A DNA stretch of 64,000 bases from Acanthochlamys bracteata (taxonomy: Eukaryota > Streptophyta > Magnoliopsida > Pandanales > Velloziaceae). The stretch spans positions 4,995,501 through 5,059,500 of the forward strand of contig CM034132.1 in assembly GCA_019914995.1 (NCBI GenBank), written 5' to 3'. This document shows, one piece after another, positions 33,991 through 46,067 of the stretch; position 1 is the first letter of the stretch; each line of letters opens with the position of its first letter. The position numbers were made by a program, and so were the translations under genes. The notes beneath the pieces were generated by a model. That model saw only the letters and a list, made by a program, of their open reading frames with translations. It was not told the origin of the DNA and made no database searches.

Positions 33991-35340
33991 ATAGATGTTT
34001 ACTTCCTTGAGCACCACATTCAACGGCTTCCAAGAAATAGGCAAGAACCACTTGTGCTTTTTCCTATCAAGCTTATATCCAACAAAATCAACATAAGTAT
34101 AAGCACATAAATCAAATATCTAATAATCTTTTTTACTGCACTTATATGGGATCTTTTAGGATTGCTTTGAAATCTTACACACACACTACACTAAATATCT
34201 GGCCCACTAGCCATTAAATATAGGAGAATCCAATCACACATTTATATAATTTTCGATCTACTAATTTACCTATTTTATTTTTGTCTAGTTTACATGAGGC
34301 AGACATTGGATTGCTTACTTCTTAGCTACTTTTCGTATTGTATTTCTCAGATAAGTCTTTGGCATACTTACTCTGATTGATAAAAGTTTCATTCTTCAAC
34401 TATTTGATTTGCAACCCAAAAAAGTAGTTCAGCTCTCCCATAAGACTCATTTCAAATTCTTCCTACATTAGCTCAAAAAAGGTTTTGTACAACCTCTCAT
34501 CAGTAGCACCAATGATTTTGTCATCAATATAAATTTGTAGAATTAGCATATCACTTTCCTCATACATAGTGAACAAAATAATTTGAATCTTAGCTCGGCA
34601 AAAACCATTTTCAATCAGAGAAGTACTTAAGCACTCATACTAAGGCTCTGGGAGCTTACTTAAGTCCTTAGAGTGCCTTGTTTAATTTTAGAACATGCCG
34701 TGGAAAATCAGAATTTTTAAAATCAGGAGGTTGTTCAATATAAATTTTCTCATTTAGATATCTATTAGGAAAGCACTTTTAACATCTACTCAAAAAAGTT
34801 TAAAATCTTTATAGCATGCAAATGCATGCAATATTCTGAGGTGTGCAATAGGGAAATATGTTTCATCAAAATCAATGCCTTCTTTCTAATTGTACCCTTT
34901 GGCCACCAACCTAGTTTTCTAATATGCCTTTTTCATCCATTTTATTTCTAAATATCAATTTAGTTTCTATGATGGCTTTGTTATATGACTAGATGCCACA
35001 CACTATTCTTTTCAAATTGATTTAGCTCTTCTTACATAGCAACAATCTAAGAATTATCGTTTAGAGCATCACAAATACATTTAGCTTCAGAATTGGATAC
35101 GAATGCAGAATACTTCATAAAATTGTTTCTAAAATTGAGATCTAATTCTTATACCTTCGCTTACATTACCTGTTACATTTTCCTACAGATGACTAGATCT
35201 GTACTTGAAGGGTCTATGAATAGGTTCATTATTCTCTATTGGATTAGATTGTTCAGCTAAAACTTATTCACTCTCTATTGTCATATCAGCTAGTTGTTTC
35301 TCTATTGTCTTGTCTTATGGAGCTTCTTGTTGTTTTTCTA
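33990..35340 (-). pseudogene. Sirevirus reverse transcriptase remnant
   Basis: The - strand near 34760-34700 encodes 'DVKSAFL' followed by 'YLNEKIYIEQPPDF' blocks across a frame change. At 34565-34510 it reads 'DMLILQIYIDDKIIGAT', the YxDD active-site block with YIDD (34520-34531). Order and spacing match Copia RT. Several stops interrupt the region. Confidence 0.8.
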
Positions 35341-35344
35341 ATGA

Positions 35345-36193
35345 CTAGAATAGGTCTTCATCTTCTGAGGTTGCATCATATTCTAATTCATTTCTCGGTC
35401 CATTGTTAGTTTTATTAAATATCACACGCACAGATTGTTCAACAATCATAGTTCTTTTATATGAAGACTCTATATGCCTTATAGTTAGAGAGTATCCAAG
35501 AAAGATTTTCTCATCACTTTTGGCATCAAATTTACCCAAGTTATCTATACCATTATTGAGTACAAAGCATTTGCAACCAAAAGTTTTGCAATAAGCAATA
35601 TTATTTGTCATTCCCTTTAGAAGTTCATATGCACGAATGCATAGTTGAACGAATGCACGGTTGATAATATAACATACAGTATTGATAACCTCAGCCCAAA
35701 AATACTTAGGCAAGTTCTATTCTACTAACACGGTTCTGGACAACTTCTACAAGCACTCTTTTTTCTCATTCAACGGCACCATTTTGTTGAGGAGTTGTAG
35801 GTGCTGAAAAATTGTGTATTAAACCATTTGCATCACAAAACTCATTGAAGTAAATTTTTTAAAATTCTTTACGATGATCACTTCGCACAGAACAAATTTT
35901 AGAGTCAAATTCCTTTTGATCCTTTTTGTGAAAACATGTAAATGCTTTTAATGCATCATTTTTATTTGTAAGAAAGAATAGCCAACTAAATCGAGAATAG
36001 TCATTTATAATTACCAGACAATATACTTACCTCCTAAGCTTGCAATTAGTGATAGTCCAAACAGATTCATGTTCAGTAGTTTTAGTGGCTTGTTTGTTAT
36101 AACTGTCAGTTTGGGCTCGAAAGATGATTTCACCTTTTTCCCTTTTGCACATGCATTGCATAGATTATCTAAACTATACTTTGTTTCAGCCAA
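35345..36193 (-). pseudogene. Sirevirus integrase and GAG-pre-integrase end
   Basis: An open frame at 36011-36193 gives 'LDNLCNACAKGKKVKSSFEP' and 'PLKLLNMNLFG', the CX2C half of the integrase zinc motif and the start of the core. A second frame at 35345-35713 gives 'PKYFWAEVINTVCYIINRAF', 'GCKCFVLNNGIDNLGKFDAK', 'SDEKIFLGYS' and 'VIFNKTNN', the classic C-terminal part of Copia integrase of the Sirevirus/TNT1 type. The middle (35720-36000), with the core D and E residues, is frame-broken. Confidence 0.85.
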
Positions 36194-36599
36194 ACCCTTG
36201 ACTAGATTCAGCTTGTATAGTTTGCATAGAATCTTTACATTGTAGTGTCATAATCGTCTGTCTGAGCCAACTACTTTTCTGCTGACTGGCAAATAGACCA
36301 ATTTATGGCTAGAAATATCATCAATATAATGAACATATACATTACCTTCCCTTTTACCATTTAATACTTCTTATCAAGATGATAGATTAACAATGTAGTA
36401 GCGATAATTATTGTAATTTACTTTGAAGCCATTGTCATAGAGTTGACTTATACTCGACAGTTATGTTTTAATCCCTTGACAATAAGAACATTTTCTATTT
36501 AAAAGATGAAGGGTTACCAATCTACCCTATACCTAGCACCTTGCACTTGTTGTTGTTACCCAGAACAATATTTTTACCGAATTACTACTTCAGGTGAGT

Positions 36600-36655
36600 A
36601 AAACATCTTTCATTCTCTGTCATATGTCTTGAGAAGCCGCTATCTAAATACTATA
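36600..36655 (-). pseudogene. Sirevirus retropepsin active-site fragment
   Basis: In one frame the - strand reads 'YLDSGFSRHMTENERCF', matching 'W.LDSGCSRHMTG' of Copia proteases; the catalytic D-S-G is intact (36636-36644). The flanking frame is broken. It sits between integrase and gag, as expected. Confidence 0.75.
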
Positions 36656-37616
36656 TACTTTGCTTCAGTCGGCATTACTCCTCTTTCATCTTCAAAAGAA
36701 ATTTTCAATGTTTAGGCACCTAAACTTCTTTGGGTCGTATAAGGTTAGTACTACTAATAGTTCATTCTGGAACCCACATCCTTTTTATTTTGTTAGTATT
36801 GTTTTTATACCAACAGAAGTTTATGGCATGACCCTTCCTACCATAGTGAAAATATTTTAATAGGACTTAGAGGAGTAGATTCATTAGCTATGTACTCTCT
36901 GTACACAATACTTCTCAATTTCTGGAAACTTGCTGAACGCATATTTACATCTCTACGCTTCTGGTGATTGGTTGAGGATTGGTCTTCATACTTCACTGCT
37001 TACTTACCAGATATTTTAGCTGTTGGTATAAATCCAACACTTTTTCTTCTTTAAACAATCTGCTGAGCCCCTAACATTACATTCAGTCTGTCTTACCTTT
37101 TACAAATTTGGTTAGGGATGCTTCTAAGCCATTGTTTTGGCATGTAGGTTTTGTACATCATTCTTTAGGGTTTTATTTTCTTGATGTAGCTTATGATTTT
37201 TTCTTATAGTAGCATCTCCTTTCTGAACATAGTGTTGTAGTCATTTATGAATGGTCTGAAGTCTAGAATAGATGGATATGACAGTTTTGTCTACTTCTCG
37301 GTTCAGGCTTCATTCAGTTCCACAAGTTCAGCGATCTTCTTTATCAGATGTACATTAGTTGAGTGACTCGTAGTAGCTGTATCACTTGTGAGCTTACCAG
37401 CCTCACATTCATCTAACTTGACATGAAGTTTTTCTTTAATTGCATCAACCATTTGTTTTCAACATGCAGTGCATATAATTTAGTATTCATATGGTCATAA
37501 TCATCATGCACTATGTCCTGAATAGCATTAGTATTATCTTACAGGGCAATTTTTAGTGTAATCACTTCTTTATTTAGGCATTCATTTTCTTCCTTAAAGT
37601 TACGGACACAATTTTT

Positions 37617-38205
37617 TTATAGTTTTACAATCAGTTTTAGTATGTAAGTATTTGGTATACAATTCAACAATACATTTTGCAATTCTTCATTAGAGTTATC
37701 ATATTTAGTGGAGCTTACCTCATCTAATTCATCATGATCAGCCATATGTAGACATAGGTTGAATTTTTTATTTTTATTTGGCTTTTTTCTGACTATTTTC
37801 TGATAAGCTTTCATCCTCATCACTCCAGTCACCCATTGCTCTTTTTTTTCTCATGTTCTTATTTCTGGATTCTTCAACATAGGACATTCATTTCTGAAAT
37901 GTCCAAATTTGTTGTAGCTATAGCAGTTGCTGTCTTTCTTGTCTTCTCTTTTATTGTTCCTTCCATATTCTCTTCTTTTACTGAACTTGTTTCTTTAAGG
38001 AAAGCTACTGAATGTTTTGGTTTGCAGTGCAATATAATCTTCCTCAAAAGAGTGACACTTACCTGTTGATCACTTATTTTCAATACGATTCCGTCATAAA
38101 GTTTGTCGGTCTTTTTCAGAGACAATTTCTTAGCCACTAACTTACCAATCAGTTCATCCAGAGACAATCGGTCTTTTTCAGAGGCAATTTCTTGACCCAT
38201 TTTCC
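37617..38205 (-). pseudogene. Sirevirus gag C-terminal half with damaged zinc knuckle
   Basis: The frame at 37874-38200 encodes 'LSLDELIGKLVAKKLSLKK' (Copia gag 'LS.DELIG.L..yE'). In a neighbouring frame (about 37890-37940) the zinc knuckle reads 'CYSYNKFGHFRNEC', a CX2CX4HX4C motif with its second Cys changed to Tyr. Further on, 'FNLCLHMADHDELDEVSS' is the acidic stretch after the knuckle. The N-terminal half of gag is missing: the frame begins almost directly at the LTR. Confidence 0.75.
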
Positions 38206-38211
38206 TAGATC

Positions 38212-39586
38212 CATAGATGCTGTATCATAAGAGCTGAAGTGGCTAAATCTTTAACAGGCTACACTTATCAAGAGCAAAGTACTTCACCAAACACAATTGC
38301 TCTTAAGAGTTTCTAAACAACCATTCACAGCCTACCGGACACACACATTTCCTTTGCTTAACAGCTTGCCCTATTACAAAATCAGTGAAGTCTTAGCAGG
38401 CTCCAACAGAGCCTCTTCTTCAAGTGCTCAAATCACTTAGCATCTGATTTACAGAATTAACAACAAGTTATGCAGAGTATGAATCTCAAGGCAGAAATAA
38501 ACTTAACGTAAGCAAGCTGAGATGATCAAATAGCTTCCAAAATTTATGTTCAGAAAGTTGATCAACAGTAGTGAAAAAATCTTTGCTTTCAAGGATGGAG
38601 TCAGTGTAATGCACGTTCCTTCTTCTTAGAGTTTTTCTGTGTTGTTCCTTGTTTACTTCTTCTTTTTATATCATTTCTACTTGCAAGGGAGATCTTCTTA
38701 AAGTCTTCCCTTGGAAGTCTCTGGGTCAACAAGAAATTTCAAGATGGTTTCCGTTGCTGTCTTAAAGCTCTCATTCTTCATTGGCTGTTGATGAAAATAT
38801 CTAGCAGTTCTCTAGTTGCCTCATGATTTTATTTAGCTAATCTAGTGCAAGCTTTTCCATCAGCATTGAATACAAAGGGAGAAGAAAATTCAAAACTCCA
38901 GCATGACTACTGCCCACTTGCTCCTGCTGAGCTGGCTTCTTTTATATCACATGCACCCCAGCAACTTTTTTCTTATTTTCTGAGTATGAGCTAAGTCGGA
39001 TGATGAATCTCTTTAATGAATTCGCTGATCAGGCTGACATTCTTCCCGTGGGTAGGTGAATCTGTCGAGTTAGTCAAAGTCTTCTGAAGTAGCTATTCAC
39101 CTTTATGACTAAAAAATATGTGTTCTCTAGTTACTAGACTTGAAGGTTGACCCGTTGTTGATCTTCCTACTTGTATTGTGATAATTATCTTAGTTTTCGT
39201 AACTTAATTTGTGTAATCTTCTCAGTAAAGTAAGCACTCTGTATCTTGAGCTAACGACTAAAGTTTGTAATGAATGTGATAGAATTAATCCTCTGTTCAA
39301 TTTCTTGTTTAGTACTAAGGATGTATCATCTATACAGCTGATTGTTCCTATGTCTATGTGTGCTCTATTCTTGGCTGTTGTTGATGCGCTTTGAATGAGT
39401 TCCGAATACAGGTAGCAATTAGGTAGCTACTAGTTAGGTGGCTGTCTGTAGGTGAAAATTCTCCTTATAGCATAGCTGGCTTGTTGTTATCTAGATATAG
39501 GATAAATCTTGTTGTCGTCCTACAGAACTTGATTGTAGCTAATTAGTTCAACCTAAATCATCAAAATCAATTTTGGGACTCTAACA
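38212..39586 (-). repeat. 5' LTR of the Sirevirus-like element (3'-truncated)
   Basis: On - it begins 'tgttagagtcccaaaattga' at 39586 and aligns with the 3' LTR. The alignment stops at 'agcatctatggatc' near 38212, where gag sequence begins, so the last few hundred bp of LTR, the PBS and the gag start are absent. The bases outside (CTATG, 39587-39591) could be one half of a target duplication; no partner was found at the other end. Confidence 0.75.
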
Positions 39587-39591
39587 CTATG

Positions 39592-41757
39592 TGCTTTAAT
39601 TTATTAAGTATTAAAGCAAGTCTTGATTTGCGTATCATATAGACTAAAAGTAAATTGCATTGAAACATGGAAGCAGGGTAGTAACACATGCTTATGATAA
39701 TAAGAAGTTCATCATATATCATCAAGTTATTTCTAACACAAAGGTTTGGTTAACCTAAAGCGTATCTTATAGTAATTTTTAGTAAGTGCGATGTGTATGT
39801 CACATATTAGACTCAATGAAGCATGTTTTTTATTTTTTTAATAACTAAATAGACCTGTGTAATCAAAAGTTTTGTGAAACACAATAAAACCAATTACTTC
39901 ATGACATAAAGACCAACTCCATTGGACTTGTGCAAGAAAATGTCATACAAAGTGCTAGATGCCTTCTAGTGTTTGAGGCCAATACATAACCAATTGTGTA
40001 AGACATGTGACCAAGTGAATGACGTTAGTACATTTATGTTTCATGTGCTATACGTTTAAGGTTCTAGATACATGAATATTGTGGAAACTTTATAATACTT
40101 AAATTGAGCGAATGATTATTGTAACGGTATAGTTATTTTGGCTTCTCTCCCTCATACTAGTTGTATTGGTAAACACCTTTTTAGTTAGGTATAGGAACAT
40201 GTACATAAAGTAGGTCTAGAGTATGGTAGAATATTTTAGAAACTTAGGATATTTTTGGGCATGTCTAGAGTAACTTAGGAATACACTAGATAAGTTCGAT
40301 ATTTTGACAGGTTGAGATTTTTGTATGAATAGTTTTTTAAGAACATATTGGACCTATGTTTTTCACTGCCCAATCAAATTAATCTCCATCGTCTATTGTG
40401 GAGGAGGAGTGGGTACAAATAGGAGGGCAAGACTCTCATTTGTAACCATCAAATAAGAGTTGTAGCCAAGCAAAGTTTCGCAATAAGCTTGAGTGCCAAT
40501 AAAAAATTATTTTCAAACTCTCTTATCATGTATATTGCTAGACTAGAGAAAAAGCTGACTTAGCCATAAGAGATTTGATTAAGTGCTGCACAAATCAAAA
40601 TAAAATTTTAGACTTGTGACATTATATATGTGATTTTATATGTATGCATGTAATTCATGTGTCATATGCAAGTGTTTTATCTAAATGGTCCTTGTCACCC
40701 TTTTGGGATGCATCAAAGTATGACAAGGCCTTTCAGAGTGTGTTATTTGGTGATATTTTGCCTTTTCGTTCAATTACAAGGTTGTTACGTATGGTTAATC
40801 CCGAACAAGCTCGATCCACGTGTTATCCGTTAGGGACTCCTCTTTTGATTTGGTTCTCTAGTTGTCTCTATTGATGTCATGTTCATGTGGTGGTATACAA
40901 GGTACTTTTGATTCTCTAAAGATTAACTTTGTTTCTTCTTCGTCGAAACTGATTGTGATATAAAATATGATTATGACTCGAGCATAAAGAAAATATGAGG
41001 TCTTGCTTCTAATATATGCTAAATGATAAGACAGACTATAGTATAGTGAAGTCATCAGGTCATAGATTATGCTTCTAATTTCGAGTGAGGGAGTGAGATA
41101 CAAATTTCTTTGACAATATACTTACGAATACTTATTATAAGTTATGCTTTCCAATAAGAGAAATGATTTTACTTCAAATATGTTGAAGTTGATATTTTAA
41201 AGAATCCTTATTAATATATGACACATATAACAACATGCTTTATTATGTTAAAGCTTCAATAAGATCGGCCTAATTTCCCAAAGGTATTCCTTTTGTACAT
41301 CCACTGAGCCACATCAATTTCGCACATGTCCCCATTTTTAACATTCGTTACATTTGACACAAGGACAAACAAATGATGGGTTGACGGTTGCACCATTTAG
41401 ATGTGGTTGTCCCAATGTTTGAGAGGTTCTAATTTCGACAGAGGTTCTGGTTTAAGTTTAGTACATGCAGTATATAAGTTTCTTATGGGGGATATCTGAA
41501 GCTTTATGTTAAATATAATTTTATGTGGATGTGAGCGTGTACCCCTTTTGTATGATTGCGTGAAAGGATTAGGTATCTATTAGGTTGTAGCTATAAATAG
41601 TAATAGCTTGTAGTAATTCTTGAAGTTAAACACTTAGGGAGATTCTGACAAAATGTTCAAAAATTAAGAGATTTAGAAAGACTCGTCAAGTAAAGACCTT
41701 ACCAGATTTGGATCTTGCCAATTAGGCCAGTCACGCCTTGATAATTTGGTTGCGATA
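39592..41757. other. Unassigned AT-rich DNA, possibly old LTR sequence
   Basis: No supported gene. An LTR-like stretch near 40420-40560 ('gggtacaaataggagggcaa', 'gccaataaaaaattatt') and a TATA-like 'ctataaatag' near 41590 upstream of the PBS-like site suggest decayed retroelement ends. Confidence 0.35.
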
Positions 41758-41758
41758 G

Positions 41759-41768
41759 TGGTATCAGG
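41759..41768 (+). other. Isolated PBS-like site 'tggtatcagg'
   Basis: It matches the first nine bases of the tRNA-iMet-complementary PBS (tggtatcag) but then diverges ('gttag'). Text with LTR character lies upstream; no gag or pol is readable downstream. Confidence 0.35.
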
Positions 41769-41839
41769 TTAGTTCATTTCCAATGTTAGAGATTACGAAA
41801 GATAAATCTTAACCTTTCACGTTCTTTTATGTTAATAAT

Positions 41840-43255
41840 TTGTTTAGAAAATGTAGTAATGTTAGTACAATCAGAACACTGTCTTTGAGGAGTGGTATAA
41901 GAAGCTCGGCATGCATAGCAAGCAGGTCCTGTGGTTGTTCTATAGATAGATCTCAAGTGAGTCATTGCTTTGAAGTGTTTGGGTGTTTTCCATTTATCCC
42001 TCCTTTATTTTGTTATTGTTATATTCATTCGAGTAGCAGGGCCACCATCTTACATGGACATTTATCTTGTTCTTCTTGCATTAGACAATTTTCTTTTTAG
42101 GTTTCAATACATTTGAATTTGTTCATTATGCTATCCTTCCTCAGTACACCATCATCCTTTTTATGTATATGTTTGTATTGGTTTTGAATTCCTTTTTGTT
42201 TCCATTAAAAATCTTACTTCCTAGCAGGTAACAATGTCTTCTATTTCATAACTTGATGATTTCTTCTTTTTTGTTGTAAATGCTAATGTAATCAAGCGTC
42301 ATCTTCAAAAACATTCAGACTTAATTCTTTTGTATGATTTGCTGCAAAACAACCAACTGGTAAATTCAGGCCAAAATCATAGTAAATTCGGAACAACTGG
42401 TAAGCATTTCTGCAGAACAACCAACTGGTAAATCATGTCCTAAAGTTGGAAAGCCTCTCTTTCTTCCTGCTTTTCAAAGCGATGCATCTTAGAAGTTCTA
42501 CCAAATTCTCAGCCTGAAATAGATCCTACCAATATGGGAAATATTGGATAAGGAAGAGATCTTTCAGTTTCTTCACAAGCTATTCCTAATTAATTAGAGA
42601 GTTCTACATTTTACATAAAGACTTCAAAAAACTACAATTTGGTATCTTTATAATAAGGAATTTGCTGAACACATAATATTAGATTATGTATTTCTAGAAA
42701 ATCTAAATTTTCAGTTATTTTTTCTGTCTGAGATAGGCAGCTGTCTCATTGAGTTTTTTAATTGTTTCTATTAGGGTGGTACAATGATCATAGAAGATGA
42801 TCTTTTCTGAAAAGTCCTTGGCACACTAACTTGTGGGTCTATATACACAGTTCTTAATAATGGAGACAAATAAAAATTTATGCCTAGATGTTCTCTAGCT
42901 AAATCTAATGCTTCTGTGAAATGATTGAACTTTGTATGATACATTAGCAAAGTCTGTTATGATGTTTAATACTTCTACCCATGTATGAAATACTCTTGAA
43001 AGATGATCTCTAAATACGACATAAAATGAATTTTTTTTTTTTTCATGCACAAAATGATATGTTAATGCATTCATACTTGCAAGGAGTTAATTCTGGTCAT
43101 GTTTCTAAAGGCTTGCCATAAATCGTCTAATAAACATCTATGTTCTTTAGATAAGCTCATTTCTTGTCTATCTAGGGGTCAAGGAAATGTTACTTGGAGG
43201 TAAACTAAATTAATTCATGCTTACCAAAATGAATCTTTTCTAAGTTAGTAATTCA
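41840..43255. other. No gene recognised
   Basis: Open frames are short and lack splice or motif support. Part of this stretch (from about 42780) may belong to the same decayed element as the RNase H relic at 43260-43800. Confidence 0.3.
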
Positions 43256-43259
43256 AATA

Positions 43260-43800
43260 GGATTCTAAAAGCTAGGCTTTGGTACTGGATTACTAGGGTT
43301 CTGAAAACAAGTTCTTGCTACTTGCATTGGCGGAAGTTTTGGTGGAGGTTGCATCTACATAAAGATATAGAGTTAGAAATCTACTAAGAAGTTCTGCTTC
43401 TTTTGGTGTTCTATTTTGATTTGCACACCATCATTGGTAATTCTATCTATAAAGTTAAGCCATCTTCCTTGATTTGATTTCTTCTCAATCATTTTATTAT
43501 AGAACTTAACTATAGATTCGCAATTAGTTCGAAGGGTTTTTTTTATTTTTGATAAGATAACTAACCTAAACGCATCTAATGCATAATTAATAGCTAATAA
43601 CTCAAATTCAATATTAGTTCTATTTCCTTTGTTTTATATTAAACCGCTACTATATCTAATGACTTTCTCATAGGGGAATATTTATTAGGTTTAGATAATA
43701 AAACTGCTCCCCATCCAAGATGAGAACCATCTGTTTCAATAATATGCTATGAACTTCTTATTGTAACTTATTATGAGTACGCATTAGAACTTATAATAAG
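43260..43800 (-). pseudogene. Possible endogenous caulimovirid-like RNase H relic
   Basis: Read on the - strand, broken frames carry an RNase H-like block with a short motif 'FELLAINYAL', followed after a gap by an 'NKMIEKKS' stretch and a Trp-x-x-Phe-Ile-Asp-like block. This combination is more like the RNase H end of plant pararetrovirus (Caulimoviridae) polymerases than that of Ty3/Gypsy (which has 'EKELLA' then 'TDH'). The catalytic Asp expected in the middle block is not seen in this reading. Stops and frameshifts are numerous, so it is non-functional. It could instead be an unusual LTR element. Confidence 0.4.
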
Positions 43801-45540
43801 AAACGCATTGGTACTCCATATTAACTAATGGTAATATTAAGCTTGTTTAGAATATAACACTCAAATATAAAGTACACTTATATATTAAAAACGAAAGGGG
43901 GAGATTTAGAATATTATCACCTATTCCACCATCTAACTATAACCCTCTCGTTGTATTCAATGGTACAGGTATAAAATACATTTTTATACCCACTATCATT
44001 TCTTTCAGGAGACCTTGAAAGAACTTTTAAAATGTAAAAAAAAAGGACCCAAGCATTAAGATACATCAGAAAATAAGTTCAAATTCAGATGATGGACTAA
44101 CAGATGCATATAGAAGGTCTTCTTGAGAAGGTTATGAAACCAAAGATGAATATAGAAAGCCTTCAAGTCCAATCAATCCAAAAAAGCCTGTTCTGCTGCG
44201 CAGATATTGACAATATTTCTTTTTGGAAGAGCGATCTTCTGAAGTGCGCCCAAAGCATCCAATTTCGGCATTGCGTAATTGCTATTTTACTTAATGCTAA
44301 GTTCATATTGGCTAATCTATATTACTTGCAGAGCTGATTTGGTGTTTGATGTTTAGATATCCCACTGATGGATCGTCTTTTCTTAATGACAGTAAAACAG
44401 TTTTTTCACTGTTACGTGCATGCTGCACAGAAGTGATGCTGAAATTTTGCAATCTGTGTTGGTACATCTTTTGGAGCTACCGTACATGGCACAAACAGAA
44501 ACAGACTCCAATCTATAATTGCTTTTCATATGATATACTGTAAATACGAAAGTAGTTCAGTGTATGTTGAATTTCTTATTCCAAGCAATGCAAGTTCTTA
44601 CTGCTCAAAGAGTAGATATCCACGGCTGCCTTTTTTTTCTGCCTGTGCTCCTCGTCTTTACTATTGGAAATGTGCTTTATACAACAGTTGACACTGCTCA
44701 ACTTAGAATGTGAAGTGTTTCTTGTCGTATACAACCTGCTTACTCCGAGGAGGCTAAGCCTGATGTATCCAAATGTTCTCTTTTTTTACCGTTCATTAAA
44801 TGTAGTTGAAAGTTAGTTTGTATAATTAGGTGGAAAGTGTTTCAGTTACCACCAAGCTTAATCTGTTAATGAAAAGATTCGAGTGTTATGAGAAGGGAAA
44901 GGCATGTGACAAGGCCAAGAAAGATGGTTAATGTTACTGTTGCTCAACAGTAAAGCAGAAGCAGAGTATCATCTTTCTCTTTTCTTTTCTATACATAAAG
45001 CTGTTGCAAAGAGCGTGCAGGTTTGGTCATAAAACCAGAGTAGGGTGAGCATCATTGGGTTACTTGAAAGCTATGGTGCCTTACTTGCCTCTCTTTCATC
45101 TCATCTGAGTTTCTGATCACTTGGTGGTCTGTGGACTCTTCCTAGAAGAAAGAAGAAAAGACACCCATGCTTTCTAACACTGTTCTGTTTTATTCTTTTT
45201 CCATCATACATGTTGTACTTGCCCAACTATTCTTTTTATTTAGATACTTTTCTTTTTTCAGTAATTCATATGGATATTCTTGCTCGTAGGTCTTCCTCGT
45301 CTTTTCTATGTAGGTTTCTTCAATTATTTAGCTGCAAGTGGATATAATCGCTTGTGATTTTGATGTGAAGAGACTCAATTCCATACTATGGCGTAGCTAT
45401 TTGCTGGAAGAAAATGGGGAGTCTGCTCGTAGTCTTTCATTTTGAGCATGAACCACATTGACTCGATAAGCCAATGATGTTGTGCGAGTTACAGATATGA
45501 AGGATATCCGTTTCTAAACCAAGAAAAATGTTACACATTA
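43801..45540 (+). other. No gene recognised; less repeat-like stretch
   Basis: The stretch from about 44100 to 45530 is less AT-biased and lacks recognisable transposon text. Open frames at 44104-44337 and 44346-44543 have no family match that I can recognise. It could be the eroded remains of a gene once lying between cyclin T and bHLH110. Confidence 0.3.
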
Positions 45541-45543
45541 TAA

Positions 45544-45796
45544 GGTAACGTTTGAAAGTATTTATAAAATAAAATTTTTATAAAATAAAAAATATTTTTA
45601 TTTTTTAAAAAATAAATTATATTTTTTATTTAAAAGATTATAAAAATATAAAATAAAAAGATCTTACTATGCAGATTTTTTTTATATTTTTTAAATTTTT
45701 AAATAAATTTTTAAAATATTTATAAAATATGTATTGAAAAATATAAAATAAGAAATTTAAAAGAAGCATTTGGAAAAAAGCAATCTTAAACGCACC
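45544..45796 (+). mobile_element. Family-1 Tourist-like MITE
   Basis: Ends 'ggtaacgtttgaaag' and 'cttaaacgcacc' are imperfect inverted repeats. The core 'ataataaa...agatcttac.atgcagattttttt' parallels the copy at 33703-33962 ('agatctcacttcgtagaattttttt'). Confidence 0.65.
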
Positions 45797-45811
45797 CTAA
45801 AATCATTATTA

Positions 45812-46067
45812 GGGGGCATTTAGAAGTGCTTATGAAATAGAATTTTTCTAAAATAAAAAATATTTTTGGTTTTTTTAAAAACAAGCTTCTTTGTTTTACC
45901 TCTAAAAAAATAATAAAAGTATGTAATAAAAAGATATCACTACGTAAAATTTTTCTTCACTTTCTAAATTTTAAAATAAATTTTCTAGATAATTATAAAA
46001 TGTGTATTGAAAACATAAAATGAAAAATTAAAAAGCTGCTTTTCTAATAAACTAAACCAAGCGCACC
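45812..46067 (+). mobile_element. Family-1 Tourist-like MITE (tandem neighbour)
   Basis: Starts 'gggggcatttagaagtgctt' and ends 'actaaaccaagcgcacc'. The core includes 'aagatatcactacgtaaaat' and 'tttctaaattttaaaataaa', as in the 33.7-kb copy. It lies only 15 bp after the preceding copy. Confidence 0.7.

Larger units (their letters stand above)
28860..39586 (-). mobile_element. Sirevirus-like Ty1/Copia retrotransposon with a third ORF
   Basis: Direct LTRs at about 28930-31025 (3') and 38212-39586 (5') enclose, on the - strand, gag (about 37617-38205), protease (about 36600-36655), integrase (35345-36193), reverse transcriptase (about 33990-35340), RNase H (about 33470-33990) and a further ORF (31030-32480) before the 3' LTR. 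LTRs over 1 kb, a 'tgttagagtcccaaaattga' start and an extra 3' ORF fit Sirevirus-type Copia elements. The body carries a MITE (33703-33962), a TIR element (32521-33242) and two smaller insertions in the 3' LTR. Stops and frameshifts throughout show that it is dead. Confidence 0.85.

Noticed and set aside
40644..40874. + strand 76-codon open frame with an ATG
   Set aside because: No homology or splice support that I can see; chance frame in repeat-derived DNA is more likely.
44104..44543. Two consecutive + strand open frames
   Set aside because: No recognisable domain, no splice sites joining them and no coding-like composition; left as unassigned.
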